Of a DNA stretch of 34,106 nt, positions 1 to 7,982 are shown piece by piece. Within the stretch, counting starts at the first letter, position 1. Every line of letters starts with the position of its first letter. The stretch lies in assembly GCF_019331775.1 (NCBI RefSeq), contig NZ_JAHBBD010000024.1, forward strand, positions 1 through 34,106, given 5' to 3'. Both the position numbers and the translations under genes were made by a program. Origin of the DNA: Bifidobacterium phasiani. GTDB lineage: Bacteria; Actinomycetota; Actinomycetes; Actinomycetales; Bifidobacteriaceae. A model generated the notes under the pieces. It ran no database searches. It worked only from the letters and a program-made list of their open reading frames with translations, and had not been told where the DNA came from.

Positions 1-1546
1 GGGCCGGGGCGGCGGTCTCGGCCGCGGTGGCGGTGGCGACGGTGGCTTCGGCGGCCGGCGCGGCCTCGACAGTGGCGGCGACGGCGGCCTGCTCGCCGCC
101 CAGCTCGGCGGCCGACAGCTTCCTCCTGCCGACGATCAGGGTCAGGATGAACGGCACGACGATGGCGACGAGCATCGCGGCGAGGAAGACGGCCCAGAAC
201 TGCGGCTTGATCGAGAGGATGCCCGGCAGGCCGCCGACGCCGATCGAGGTGGCCTCGACGCCGAATCCGACCGAGATCATCGCGGCGAGCGAGGAGCCGA
301 CCATGCCGCAGACCAGCGGGAACTTGTACTTGAGGTTGACGCCGAAGAGCGCGGGCTCGGTCACGCCGAGGTAGCAGGAGATGCAGGCGGGCACGTTGAT
401 CTGCTGGGCGCGCTCGTTCTTCTTCTGCAGCACGGTCATCGCGAGCACCGCCGAGCCCTGGGCGATGTTCGACAGCGCGATCATCGGCCACAGCGGGGTG
501 CCGTTGTACTGGGTGGTCAGCTGGGTGTCGATGGCGTTGGTCATGTGGTGCAGGCCGGTCATGACCAGCGGGGCGTACAGGGCGCCGAACAGCGCGGCGA
601 ACAGCACGCGGACCGGGGAGAACAGGCCGGCGTAGACCACGTCGCCGATCCAGTTGCCGATGGCCCAGCCGATCGGGCCGACGACGGTGTGCGCGATGAT
701 GACGGCCGGGACCAGCGAGCAGAACGGCACGACGATCATGCTCACGACCTCGGGGCAGTGCTTCTTGAAGAACCTCTCCAGGTAGACGAGCACGAACGCG
801 GCCATCATCGCGGCGATGACCTGGCCCTGGTAGCCGATCATCTCGACCTGGAAGAAGCCGAAGTCCCACACCGGGATGTCGGCCGGGTCGGTGGTGCCGA
901 CGGAGAAGCCGTTGAGCAGCTGCGGCGAGACGAGCGTCAGGCCGAGGATGATGCCGAGGATCTGCGTGGTGCCCATCTTGCGGGTGATCGACCAGCAGAT
1001 GCCGACCGGCAGCATGTGGAACACGGCCTCGCCGATCAGCCACAGGAAGCTGTACATGCCGGCCCAGAACTGCGAGATGTCGGCCAGGCTCTGCGTGCCG
1101 TGCATCAGGTCGAACGCGCCGGAGTCGGTGAAGAAGTCGATCTCGCCGATGACGTTGCGGAAGCCCAGGATCAGACCGCCGCAGATCAGGGCGGGGATGA
1201 TCGGCGCGAAGATCTCGCCGAGCGTGCCCATGATCTTCTGCGCGACGTTCTGGTTGGTCTTGGCGGCGGCCTTGACCTCGTCCTTGCTCACGCCCTCGAT
1301 GCCGGCCAGTGCCGTGAAGTCCTTGTAGAATTCGGCCACGTCGTTGCCGATGATGACCTGGTACTGCCCGGCCTGGGTGAACGTGCCCTTGACGGCCGGG
1401 ATGGCCTCGATCTGCTTCTCGTCCGACTTCTTGGGGTCGATCAGCACGAAGCGCATGCGCGTCATGCAGTGGGTGACCGCCTTGATGTTCTCCCTGCCTC
1501 CGATGAGCTCCAGCAGGCGACGGGCGTCGCCTTCGTATTTGCCCAT
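1..1546 (-). CDS. treP: PTS trehalose-type EIIBC component (partial, C-terminus off the left edge)
   Basis: This is a membrane sugar transporter of the phosphotransferase system, which would import and phosphorylate trehalose using phosphate relayed from HPr. The reading frame stays open from the ATG at 1546 to the window edge (515 codons seen). The EIIB domain covers about residues 1-85, with the phosphorylatable Cys27 in THCMTRMRF. The EIIC domain follows with many hydrophobic segments and the signature GVTEPALFGVN at about 394-404. After the last membrane segment and the positively charged GRRK comes an Ala/Val/Glu/Thr-rich tail (about residues 475-515), which looks like a linker and may lead to an EIIA domain outside the window. 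An AAGGAAAGGA ribosome-binding site precedes the start. The divergent TreR-like neighbour and the shared operators support trehalose as substrate; sucrose-family EIIBCs share the same motifs, so the substrate is inferred. Confidence 0.85.
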   Translation of the reverse strand, partial: MGKYEGDARRLLELIGGRENIKAVTHCMTRMRFVLIDPKKSDEKQIEAIPAVKGTFTQAGQYQVIIGNDVAEFYKDFTALAGIEGVSKDEVKAAAKTNQNVAQKIMGTLGEIFAPIIPALICGGLILGFRNVIGEIDFFTDSGAFDLMHGTQSLADISQFWAGMYSFLWLIGEAVFHMLPVGICWSITRKMGTTQILGIILGLTLVSPQLLNGFSVGTTDPADIPVWDFGFFQVEMIGYQGQVIAAMMAAFVLVYLERFFKKHCPEVVSMIVVPFCSLVPAVIIAHTVVGPIGWAIGNWIGDVVYAGLFSPVRVLFAALFGALYAPLVMTGLHHMTNAIDTQLTTQYNGTPLWPMIALSNIAQGSAVLAMTVLQKKNERAQQINVPACISCYLGVTEPALFGVNLKYKFPLVCGMVGSSLAAMISVGFGVEATSIGVGGLPGILSIKPQFWAVFLAAMLVAIVVPFILTLIVGRRKLSAAELGGEQAAVAATVEAAPAAEATVATATAAETAAPA

Positions 1547-1661
1547 GTCCTTTCCTTTCCGTGGCTTCCTTGCTCGGTGGGCGGCAGCGTCGGGTGGGTC
1601 CGCGCTGCCCACGGTGTCTCTCCGGCGGCGTTGCCTTGCGTGCGTCCCCAGTGATCCATCG

Positions 1662-1675
1662 CTTGTTTAAACAAG
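1662..1675. promoter_or_regulatory. Operator-like palindrome 1, treP side
   Basis: CTTGTTTAAACAAG is a perfect 14-bp palindrome. It lies about 115 bp upstream of the EIIBC start and matches two further copies in the same intergenic region. It is likely a binding site for the adjacent GntR/HutC regulator. Confidence 0.65.
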
Positions 1676-1684
1676 TATAGGAAA

Positions 1685-1698
1685 CTTGTTTGAACATG
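1685..1698. promoter_or_regulatory. Operator-like palindrome 2, treP side
   Basis: CTTGTTTGAACATG differs from the perfect palindrome at 1662-1675 at only two positions and lies 23 bp from it centre to centre, close to two helical turns, as expected for two dimers on one DNA face. Confidence 0.6.
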
Positions 1699-1759
1699 TC
1701 AACGGCGTGTCGGGGAGGGCCGAGCCGCCCATGGCGCCCGTGGCCGCCGCCGTCGGCCG

Positions 1760-1765
1760 TACAAT
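1760..1765 (+). promoter_or_regulatory. Probable -10 box for treR
   Basis: TACAAT lies 8 bp upstream of the third operator-like palindrome, so the transcription start would fall at or inside that operator. I see no clear -35 hexamer. Confidence 0.45.
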
Positions 1766-1772
1766 GGACGCA

Positions 1773-1786
1773 CACGTTTGAACAAG
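1773..1786. promoter_or_regulatory. Operator-like palindrome 3, treR side
   Basis: CACGTTTGAACAAG matches 12 of 14 positions of CTTGTTTGAACAAG. It sits between the TACAAT box and the treR start codon, a position suited to autoregulation. Confidence 0.6.
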
Positions 1787-1798
1787 ATGGAGCTGCGC

Positions 1799-2530
1799 AT
1801 GCCGAAGGCGAAGTACGACGAGATCTACCGCGACCTCAAGGAGAAGATCGAGCAGGACGTCTACGCCTACCAGTCGATGCTGCCGAGCGAGAACGCGCTC
1901 GCCGCCGAATACGACTGCTCGCGCAACACCGTGCGCCGCGCGCTCGCCCAGCTCACCGCCGACGGCTACGTCCAGCCGATGCACGGCCGCGGCGTGCGCA
2001 ACATCTACCGTCCGGCCACGCAGGCCGCGTTCACGGTCGGCGGCATCGAGTCGTTCAAGGAGTCCGTCGCCCGCAACCACATGAGCGCGCAGACCAGGGT
2101 GCTCGAGTTCCGCGAGCTCATCGCCGACGCCCGGACCGCGGCGCGCACCGGATTCCCCGAGGGGGAGCGGCTGTATTACATCCAGCGCCTGCGCGTGCTC
2201 GAGGGCAAGCCGCTGATCCTGGACCACAACTACTTCCGGACGTCGATCGCCACGGGTCTGACCCCGCGGATCGCCGAACGCTCGGTGTACGACTACCTGG
2301 AGCGGGAGCTGGGCGTCACCATCACCACCAGCAAGCGCACGCTGACCGTCGAGCGCGCCACCGCGCTCGACCGCCGCTACCTCGACCTCAACGGCTACAA
2401 CTGCCTCGCCGTGATCACCGGGCAGACCTACGACGACAACGGCATCCAGTTCGAATACACCCAGTCGCGGCACCGGCCCGACTACTTCCAGTTCCAGGAC
2501 GTCGCCACCCGCCGGCGCCCCGGCGTCTGA
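1799..2530 (+). CDS. treR: GntR/HutC-family transcriptional regulator, TreR-like
   Basis: This DNA-binding repressor probably senses trehalose-6-phosphate and controls the divergent EIIBC gene. The 243-residue protein has an N-terminal winged helix (about 5-70, with the recognition segment SENALAAEYDCSRNTVRRAL) and a C-terminal UTRA effector domain (about 85-235). The C-terminal region, including ILDHNYFR, YDYLERELG, LDLNGYN and EYTQSRHR, follows the pattern of Bacillus TreR as I remember it. The ATG at 1799 is chosen because GGAG at 1789-1792 lies six bases before it; earlier in-frame TTG (1778) and ATG (1787) codons overlap the operator. The sequence supports family and role; the effector is inferred. 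Confidence 0.85.
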   Translation: MPKAKYDEIYRDLKEKIEQDVYAYQSMLPSENALAAEYDCSRNTVRRALAQLTADGYVQPMHGRGVRNIYRPATQAAFTVGGIESFKESVARNHMSAQTRVLEFRELIADARTAARTGFPEGERLYYIQRLRVLEGKPLILDHNYFRTSIATGLTPRIAERSVYDYLERELGVTITTSKRTLTVERATALDRRYLDLNGYNCLAVITGQTYDDNGIQFEYTQSRHRPDYFQFQDVATRRRPGV

Positions 2531-2860
2531 TCCGCGCCGCCCCCATCCCCCATGCCGTCATGGCGCGGCGGCACGGATCGCGGCCGTCGCCGGACCGACG
2601 CGCCGGACCGACGCATGCGACTCGGGGCGGGTGGCTTATTCGGGGCGTCCGACCCGCGGCTCGCTCCCTGCGGCGACCCGGCGCGTGGCGCCGTCGCGTC
2701 GGGGGCCGGGCCGGCGTCCGCCCCGCATCCCGCGGCCGCGCGCCCGCCGCACGGTCCCGGCGCCGCGCCGCGGCCCGGCGGGGGCATCGTCCGTTGTGCG
2801 TCGCCTGAACAAATCCGTAGACTATGCATAATTTTGAGATTTTTCAGGAAAGGAAGCACC
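2531..2860. other. Intergenic region with a promoter near its 3' end
   Basis: I see no credible gene in these 330 bases. A 13-bp direct repeat CGCCGGACCGACG occurs twice in tandem around 2588-2613. The last 60 bases turn AT-rich; TTGTGC at 2794-2799 and TAGACT at 2818-2823 (18-bp spacer) could be the promoter of the following surface-protein gene, with TATGCATAAT at 2823-2832 as an alternative -10 region. Confidence 0.4.
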
Positions 2861-4255
2861 ATGCGACGCTCCAAGCTGGGCGCCGTCGCGACCGTCGCCG
2901 CGGTCGCGCTGGCGATGTTCTCGTTCGCCCCGGTCGCATCGGCCGACGACGCGGGCCGCATCGCGAACTGGACGGTCCATGTCTACCCGCAGAAGGACGG
3001 CACCAACCGCACCCTCGACGAGATCCTCGCCGCGATGAACACCGACGGCGAGGCGACGTTCGCCCCGGACAACGACCGCTTCGTGACCACCACCTACAGC
3101 GGCGCGGTCCCCGACGACGAGGCCGGCTCGTTCCTCGACTACACCGGCAGCCGCTTCGGTCTCGGCGACGACGTCTACGACCACTACATCCAGGCCGACG
3201 ACGGCACCTACTACGGCATCACCAAGCAGATCCGCGTGAAGAACTCCTTCATGGCCGGCACCGCCTGGGGCGCCGCCGGCAAGCCGTACAGCGGCCCGAT
3301 CTTCCTGAACGCCGCCGAGCCCTACGACATCGAGATGTGGACGATCGGCAACGCCATCCCGACCATCGACGCCAGGGACCTCACGATCGCCCAGGGCGAC
3401 GAGTTCGACCCGCTCGCCGGCGTCAGCGCCACCGACAAGGAGGACGGCGACCTGACCCCGGCCATCCAGGTGGCCGAGAACACCGTGAACCCCGACGTGC
3501 CCGGCACCTACAAGGTCGTCTACACCGTGGTCGACGGCGGGCACGGCGCCTCCCGCAGGACCGTCGCCGTGAAGGTCGCCGCGAGGCCGGTCGTGGACGG
3601 CGCTCAGGACCTCGCCGTCGCCGCCGGCTCGACCTTCGACCCGCTCGCCGGCGTGAGCGCCGCCGACGCCGACGGCAACCCGATCGAGCTGACCGCCGCC
3701 GACGTGACCGGCACCGTCGACACGACCCGGCCCGGCACGTACCCGCTGACCTACACCGTGACCGACGCCGCCGGCATCACCCGGACCTTCACGCGCGCCG
3801 TCACGGTGCGCAACGCGCCGGCCGCCAGGTCGGCCGCGGTCGCCGTCGCCGCCGGCTCGGCCTTCGACCCGCTGCGCGCCACGTCGTTCACGGACGCCGA
3901 CGGCGCGGCCATCGACCCGGCGAACGTGACCGTGGTGAGCGGCTCGGTCGACACGTCCAAGCCGGGCGTGTACGCCGTGACCTACAAGGTGACCGACCGC
4001 TACGGCGTGTCCTCGGAGGTCACGGTGGAGTACACCGTGGAGGGCGCCCCGGCGTCCGCCGGGGCGGGGGGCGCCGCCGGACAGACGGATTCCAAGGGGT
4101 CCGCGGCCGTGGCGAAGGGCGGTTCGCCCGCGGCCGTGGCGAAGGACGGCCTGCCCGTCACGGGCGCCGCGTTCGGCGTCGTCGCCCTCGGGATGCTGGC
4201 GCTGGTTGCGGCCGGCGGCCTCGGCGCCGTCGCGGTCCGCAGGATGCGGCGATAG
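2861..4255 (+). CDS. LPXTG-anchored secreted protein with three Ig-like repeats
   Basis: This is a predicted cell-wall-attached surface protein of 464 residues. It has a signal peptide with likely cleavage after VASA (about residue 28), a unique region (29-166), three beta-sandwich repeats of the DUF5011/bacterial-Ig type (about 167-240, 244-317, 322-393) each carrying FDPL and PGTY/PGVY blocks, a Gly/Ala/Lys linker, LPVTG at 431-435, a hydrophobic segment and a final RRMRR. That tail is the standard sortase substrate signal. Repeat 1 has the typical ATDKEDGDLTP. The ATG at 2861 follows AGGAAAGGAAG. No sortase gene lies in the window. The function of the N-terminal unique region, probably the exposed effector or adhesive part, is unknown. 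Confidence 0.85.
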   Translation: MRRSKLGAVATVAAVALAMFSFAPVASADDAGRIANWTVHVYPQKDGTNRTLDEILAAMNTDGEATFAPDNDRFVTTTYSGAVPDDEAGSFLDYTGSRFGLGDDVYDHYIQADDGTYYGITKQIRVKNSFMAGTAWGAAGKPYSGPIFLNAAEPYDIEMWTIGNAIPTIDARDLTIAQGDEFDPLAGVSATDKEDGDLTPAIQVAENTVNPDVPGTYKVVYTVVDGGHGASRRTVAVKVAARPVVDGAQDLAVAAGSTFDPLAGVSAADADGNPIELTAADVTGTVDTTRPGTYPLTYTVTDAAGITRTFTRAVTVRNAPAARSAAVAVAAGSAFDPLRATSFTDADGAAIDPANVTVVSGSVDTSKPGVYAVTYKVTDRYGVSSEVTVEYTVEGAPASAGAGGAAGQTDSKGSAAVAKGGSPAAVAKDGLPVTGAAFGVVALGMLALVAAGGLGAVAVRRMRR

Positions 4256-4293
4256 GACGTCGGCGGGATGCGGGATCCCGCCGACGTGATTGG

Positions 4294-4333
4294 GGCGGGG
4301 CCCTCGGCGTGGACGTGCCGAGGGCCCCGCCTT
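4294..4333 (+). terminator. Stem-loop terminator after the LPXTG gene
   Basis: A perfect 15-bp GC-rich stem (4294-4308 with 4317-4331) has an 8-base loop. The T run after it is weak. It lies 40 bp after the stop codon, between convergent genes, so it may serve both. Confidence 0.65.
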
Positions 4334-4455
4334 GTCGTGGGCCGGCGTGCGCGGAGGGGGCGTGTGCGACGGGACGCGCGTGGAACGGCCTGCGACGTGC
4401 GTGCGGCGGCACGTGTGCGTGTGCGGGTCGGGCGGGCGGCGTGCGCGTGGACCGT

Positions 4456-5484
4456 CTATGCGGCGGTGGACCCGCGCACGATGAGCTCCGGGGGCATCGA
4501 GACGTGCGTGGGGTGCTCGGGGCCGAGCGCGATCAGCCGCAGCGCCTCGGCGACGATCTGGTCGAACGGCGGTCGGACCGAGGTGATCGTCGGCATCGCG
4601 GCGCTGGCGATCGACGAGTCGTTGTAGCCGACGACCTTGACGTCGCCGGGCACGTCGAGTCCCAGCGTGCGCAGCGCCATCATCGCGCCGAACGCGATCG
4701 AGTCGTCCTCGCACAGCAGCGCGTCCGGGCGGCCGAGCCGGGGCACGTCCGGCCCGCCGAACAGCCGCATCGCGCACTGGTAGCCGCGCTGCACGCTGCG
4801 GTCGCCGAACTGGTTCCAGCTGGTGTGCGTCGTCAGCCCGAACGAGCGCAGCTGCGTGTGGAACAGCGCGAACAGCTCGGCCGACTCGAAGGAGATCTCC
4901 TTACCGGCCAGGTAGGCGATCGAGCGGGCGCCGCGTTCGGCCAGATGCCCGATCGCCATCTGCATCGCGGCGTTCTCGTCGATCGAGACCATGCTGGAGT
5001 GGAAGGAGCGCCGCCGGCCGCCGACCTGCACGATCGGGACGTCCTCGGCGAAGCGCTCGAGCGTCGGGGCGAGGTCCACGCCGGAGGCGGCGACCACGAT
5101 CAGCCCGTCGACGTGCCGCGCGGCCAGCGAGGCGATGCGGTCGGCCTGCAGCTGCTGGGTGCCGCCGATGGCGAGCAGCAGCTGCCGGTGCTCGGTGTCG
5201 ACGACCGGTTCCAGGACGTCGAGCAGCCGCGCGCTGAAATGGTCGGTGGCCGAGGGGATGAGCAGGCCGATGGTGTTGGTCACGTCGCTGCGCAGCGAGC
5301 TGGCGGCGTAGTTCACCGAATAGTTGAGCTTGCGGGCGGCCGCGCGCACGCGGCGGGCGATGTCGTCGTCCTTGGTGCGCCGCCCGGACAGCACGCGCGA
5401 GACGGTGGCCGTGGAGACCTCGGCGAGCGCGGCGACGTCGGTGATCGAGCTGCCGTTGCCCGATGCGGTCGTCCGTGCTGGCAT
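4456..5484 (-). CDS. LacI-family transcriptional regulator
   Basis: The protein has 342 residues with an N-terminal LacI helix-turn-helix (SITDVAALAEVSTATVSRVLSG, about 13-34), a hinge helix region (YSVNYAASSLRS) and a periplasmic-binding-protein-like sensor domain to the end, closing with PPELIVRGSTA. It starts at the ATG complement at 5484 after GGAGGA. No sugar gene lies directly next to it; the nearest neighbours are ptsH and ptsI, so control of the general PTS genes or of a distant regulon is possible. Centre-CG near-palindromes occur just upstream of this gene (5586-5593) and in the ptsH-ptsI gap (6127-6134). Effector and targets are unknown. Confidence 0.85.
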   Translation of the reverse strand: MPARTTASGNGSSITDVAALAEVSTATVSRVLSGRRTKDDDIARRVRAAARKLNYSVNYAASSLRSDVTNTIGLLIPSATDHFSARLLDVLEPVVDTEHRQLLLAIGGTQQLQADRIASLAARHVDGLIVVAASGVDLAPTLERFAEDVPIVQVGGRRRSFHSSMVSIDENAAMQMAIGHLAERGARSIAYLAGKEISFESAELFALFHTQLRSFGLTTHTSWNQFGDRSVQRGYQCAMRLFGGPDVPRLGRPDALLCEDDSIAFGAMMALRTLGLDVPGDVKVVGYNDSSIASAAMPTITSVRPPFDQIVAEALRLIALGPEHPTHVSMPPELIVRGSTAA

Positions 5485-5585
5485 GGTTCCTCCGTTGCGG
5501 TGGTGGCGTGCGGTGTCGCGCCGGCGGCGTCGACGGGCCGGGGCGGAAGGTCGATCGCGTTCGATGGCCGGTTCACTTAACAGGA

Positions 5586-5593
5586 TAGCGTTA
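5586..5593. promoter_or_regulatory. Possible LacI-type operator upstream of the regulator
   Basis: TAGCGTTA is one base from the centre-CG palindrome TAACGTTA, lies about 100 bp upstream of the regulator start and is bordered by AT-richer sequence. On the minus strand the adjoining TATCCT could be a -10 box. This is weak evidence for autoregulation. Confidence 0.3.
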
Positions 5594-5647
5594 CCCCGCG
5601 GTGCGGGCGGCGGGTTCGCGTGCGCGGACGGCGGCCGGAACGCGGGC

Positions 5648-5680
5648 GGGGGCGCCGCCGTCCATGCGCGCGGCGCCCCC
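5648..5680 (-). terminator. Stem-loop terminator after ptsH
   Basis: GGGGGCGCCGC (5648-5658) pairs perfectly with GCGGCGCCCCC (5670-5680), leaving an 11-base loop. It lies 69 bases past the ptsH stop on the minus strand and lacks a T tract. Confidence 0.5.
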
Positions 5681-5748
5681 GTCGGTGTCCGGAAGGGCGG
5701 TTGGGGAGGGCGCGCCGCCGTCCGTTCGGGGCGGATGCGCGCGCCAGG

Positions 5749-6018
5749 TCACTCGGCCTTGATCAGCGTGGCGACGAGCTCGTCGGCCACGGTCTCGGCG
5801 TTGTCGCCGTCGATCACGATCTCGATCGTGTCGCCCTGCTTGATGCCCAGGCCCATGATCGACAGGATGCTGCTGGCCGGCACGCCCGCGGCGCCCGGGG
5901 TCTTCGAGATGGTGACCTTGCAGCCGGAGGCGTTGGCGGCCTGCGCGAACTGCGCGGCCGGGCGGGCGTGGATGCCGACGGGGTCGTTGATGACTGCGGT
6001 GCGTGTTGCGATTGCCAT
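5749..6018 (-). CDS. ptsH: Phosphocarrier protein HPr
   Basis: HPr is the small cytoplasmic phosphocarrier that passes phosphate from Enzyme I to sugar-specific EII proteins. The 89-residue protein has the active-site motif GIHARPA with His17, and SSILSIMGLG around residues 49-58 aligns with the Ser46 region of Gram-positive HPr (Ser50 is the likely equivalent). AAGGAG precedes the ATG at 6018. It is divergent from ptsI across a 236-bp gap rather than in the ptsHI operon order seen in many Firmicutes and enterobacteria, so the two genes are probably co-regulated from a shared control region. Confidence 0.95.
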   Translation of the reverse strand: MAIATRTAVINDPVGIHARPAAQFAQAANASGCKVTISKTPGAAGVPASSILSIMGLGIKQGDTIEIVIDGDNAETVADELVATLIKAE

Positions 6019-6096
6019 GTGACACTCCTTTGCGTCGTTGGGTACATGTGCTGCCGATGGGGCCGAGCCGGCCGTCCGGCGTGCCCCGTGGTGTTC

Positions 6097-6102
6097 ACTA
6101 TA
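6097..6102 (-). promoter_or_regulatory. Probable -10 box for ptsH
   Basis: On the minus strand TGC-TATAGT forms an extended -10 element about 80 bases upstream of ptsH. A matching -35 hexamer is not clear. Confidence 0.5.
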
Positions 6103-6126
6103 GCACAGGAAACGCCCGAAATGAGC

Positions 6127-6134
6127 AAACGTTT
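6127..6134. promoter_or_regulatory. LacI-type operator candidate between ptsH and ptsI
   Basis: AAACGTTT is a perfect palindrome with central CG, embedded in GCAAACGTTTACC. It lies just upstream of the ptsI -35 box and upstream of the ptsH -10 box, so a bound regulator could affect both promoters. The nearby LacI gene is a candidate ligand, by inference only. Confidence 0.4.
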
Positions 6135-6141
6135 ACCAAAG

Positions 6142-6169
6142 TTGCAAAGCCAATTTTCGGGTGTATACT
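6142..6169 (+). promoter_or_regulatory. Promoter of ptsI
   Basis: TTGCAA at 6142-6147 and TATACT at 6164-6169 are separated by 16 bp, a good sigma-70-type promoter. The leader to the ptsI start would be about 80 bases. Confidence 0.65.
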
Positions 6170-6254
6170 GACAGTCAATCAGAAAAGATTTACCCGCGAT
6201 GGCGTGGGTATGTGCAGCGTCGTCCATCGGCGGACGGCAGACAAGGAGGATCAC

Positions 6255-7904
6255 ATGGAAATCAAGGGTGTTGGCATCGGTCGCGGCGTGGCGGTCGGCC
6301 CGGTCATCCGCATGGCAGCCCCGCTGGACGAGCCGAGCGACACGCCCCGCGCGCACGGCGTGACCGCCGAGTCCGAGATCGAGCGCGTCACCGCGTCGAT
6401 GGCGCTCGTCAACGAGGACCTCAACCGCCGCGCCGAGGCCGCCGCCCAGGGCGACGAGGGCGCCAAGCAGGCCGCCCCGATCCTCCAGGCGATCGCGATG
6501 TTCGCCTCCGACCCCTCGCTCGCCGAGTCCATCAAGACGCTGATCGAGCAGGGCAAGACCGCCGAGCGCGCGGTGTTCGAGGGCTTCGCCGCCGTCGAGG
6601 AGGTCTTCAAGGCCATCGGCGGCTACCAGGCCGAGCGCGCCGCCGACCTGCACGACGTCGGCCAGCGCGTCATCGCCGACCTCATGGGCGTGCCCGCGCC
6701 CGGCGTCCCGGTCAGCGACAAGCCGTTCGTGCTCGTCGCCGAGGACCTCTCGCCCGCCGACGCCTCCGCCCTCGACCTCGACAAGACCCTCGCCATCGTC
6801 ACCAGCCAGGGCGGCCCGACCAGCCATACCGCCATCCTGGCGCGCGCCCGCGGCATCGTGGCCGTCGTCTCCGCCGCCGAGGCGGCCGGCCTGGCCGACG
6901 GCACCACCGTCATCGTGGACGCCGCCAACGGCATGGTCGTCTCCGACCCGAGCGACGACCAGATCCTCGCCGCGGCGGCCGCCAAGGCCAAGGCGGCCAA
7001 GGCCAAGGAGCTGCGCGGCAAGCCGGGCATGCTCAAGGACGGCACGCGCATCCCGCTGCTCGCCAACGTCGGCAAGCCCGAGGACGCCGACCCGGCGCTC
7101 GAGCACGGCGCCGAGGGCGTGGGCCTGTTCCGCACCGAATTCCTGTTCCTGGGCAACGAGGAGCCGCCGAGCATCGAGGAGCAGACCGCGGCCTACGCGA
7201 AGCTGCTCGCGCGCTTCCCCGGCCGCAAGGTCGTCATCCGCATGCTCGACGCCGGCGCCGACAAGCCGCTGCCGTTCCTGACCCCCGAGGACGAGCCGAA
7301 CCCCGCGCTCGGCCTGCGCGGCCTGCGCACGCTCCGCGAGCACATGCCGGTCATGGACGGCCAGCTCAAGGCCCTCGCCGCCGCCGACGCCCAGACCGAG
7401 GCCGACCTGTGGGTCATGGTGCCGATGGTCGCCGACGAGCACGAGGCCGCGTACTTCGTCGAGCTCGGCAAGTCCTACGGCCTGAAGAAGGTCGGCGTGA
7501 TGGCCGAGGTGCCCTCGATCGCGCTGGTGGCCGACAAGGTCGCGCAGGTCGCCGACTTCGTCTCGATCGGCACCAACGACCTGACCCAGTACACGATGGC
7601 CGCCGACCGCACGCTCGGCTCGGTCGCCGCCTACCAGACCGCCTGGCATCCGGCGGTGCTGCGCGCGATCAAGATGATCGCCGACGCCGGCAACGCCCAC
7701 GGCATGCCGGTCGGCGTGTGCGGCGAGGCCGCGGCCGATCCGGACCTGGCGGTCGTGCTGGCCGGCCTGGGCGTCAACTCGCTGTCGATGACCCCGGTGG
7801 CCCTCGACGACGTGCGCGCCTCGCTGGCCGAGGTCACGCTCGAGGAGGCGCGGGCCAGGGCCGCGGCCGCGCTGAACGGCGACTTCTACCACCCGGCCGA
7901 GTAA
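6255..7904 (+). CDS. ptsI: PTS Enzyme I (phosphoenolpyruvate-protein phosphotransferase)
   Basis: Enzyme I takes phosphate from phosphoenolpyruvate and passes it to HPr. At 549 residues it is close to usual family length. It shows the N-terminal HPr-binding helical domain, the phosphohistidine motif GGPTSHTAILAR (His191), and the C-terminal PEP-binding barrel with GLFRTEFLFL, the VMVPMV and SIGTNDLTQY motifs, and the catalytic Cys489 in VGVCGEAAADP. The ATG at 6255 is chosen over longer in-frame extensions because AAGGAGGA lies just before it and the promoter at 6142-6169 lies inside the alternative extension. It works with the divergent ptsH and with the EIIBC at the left edge. Confidence 0.96.
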   Translation: MEIKGVGIGRGVAVGPVIRMAAPLDEPSDTPRAHGVTAESEIERVTASMALVNEDLNRRAEAAAQGDEGAKQAAPILQAIAMFASDPSLAESIKTLIEQGKTAERAVFEGFAAVEEVFKAIGGYQAERAADLHDVGQRVIADLMGVPAPGVPVSDKPFVLVAEDLSPADASALDLDKTLAIVTSQGGPTSHTAILARARGIVAVVSAAEAAGLADGTTVIVDAANGMVVSDPSDDQILAAAAAKAKAAKAKELRGKPGMLKDGTRIPLLANVGKPEDADPALEHGAEGVGLFRTEFLFLGNEEPPSIEEQTAAYAKLLARFPGRKVVIRMLDAGADKPLPFLTPEDEPNPALGLRGLRTLREHMPVMDGQLKALAAADAQTEADLWVMVPMVADEHEAAYFVELGKSYGLKKVGVMAEVPSIALVADKVAQVADFVSIGTNDLTQYTMAADRTLGSVAAYQTAWHPAVLRAIKMIADAGNAHGMPVGVCGEAAADPDLAVVLAGLGVNSLSMTPVALDDVRASLAEVTLEEARARAAAALNGDFYHPAE

Positions 7905-7947
7905 GGGCCGCCCCCTCCCACACGACGTTCCTTCCTCCCAGTTGCCG

Positions 7948-7980
7948 ACGGGCGTCCGGTCTTGCCGGGCGCCCGTTTTT
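7948..7980 (+). terminator. Rho-independent terminator of ptsI
   Basis: A 12-bp stem (7948-7959 with 7965-7976, one G-T pair) has a 5-base loop and is followed by a run of T. Confidence 0.8.
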
Positions 7981-7982
7981 CC

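Noticed and set aside
545..1654. Plus-strand open frame of 369 residues across the EIIBC gene
   Set aside because: It is antisense to a protein with clear EIIB and EIIC motifs. Its Asp/Arg/Gly-rich, motif-free translation is typical of reverse frames in GC-rich DNA.
2822..4777. Minus-strand frame of 651 residues across the LPXTG gene and the LacI 3' end
   Set aside because: It is low-complexity Arg/Gly/Val composition opposite two recognisable proteins.
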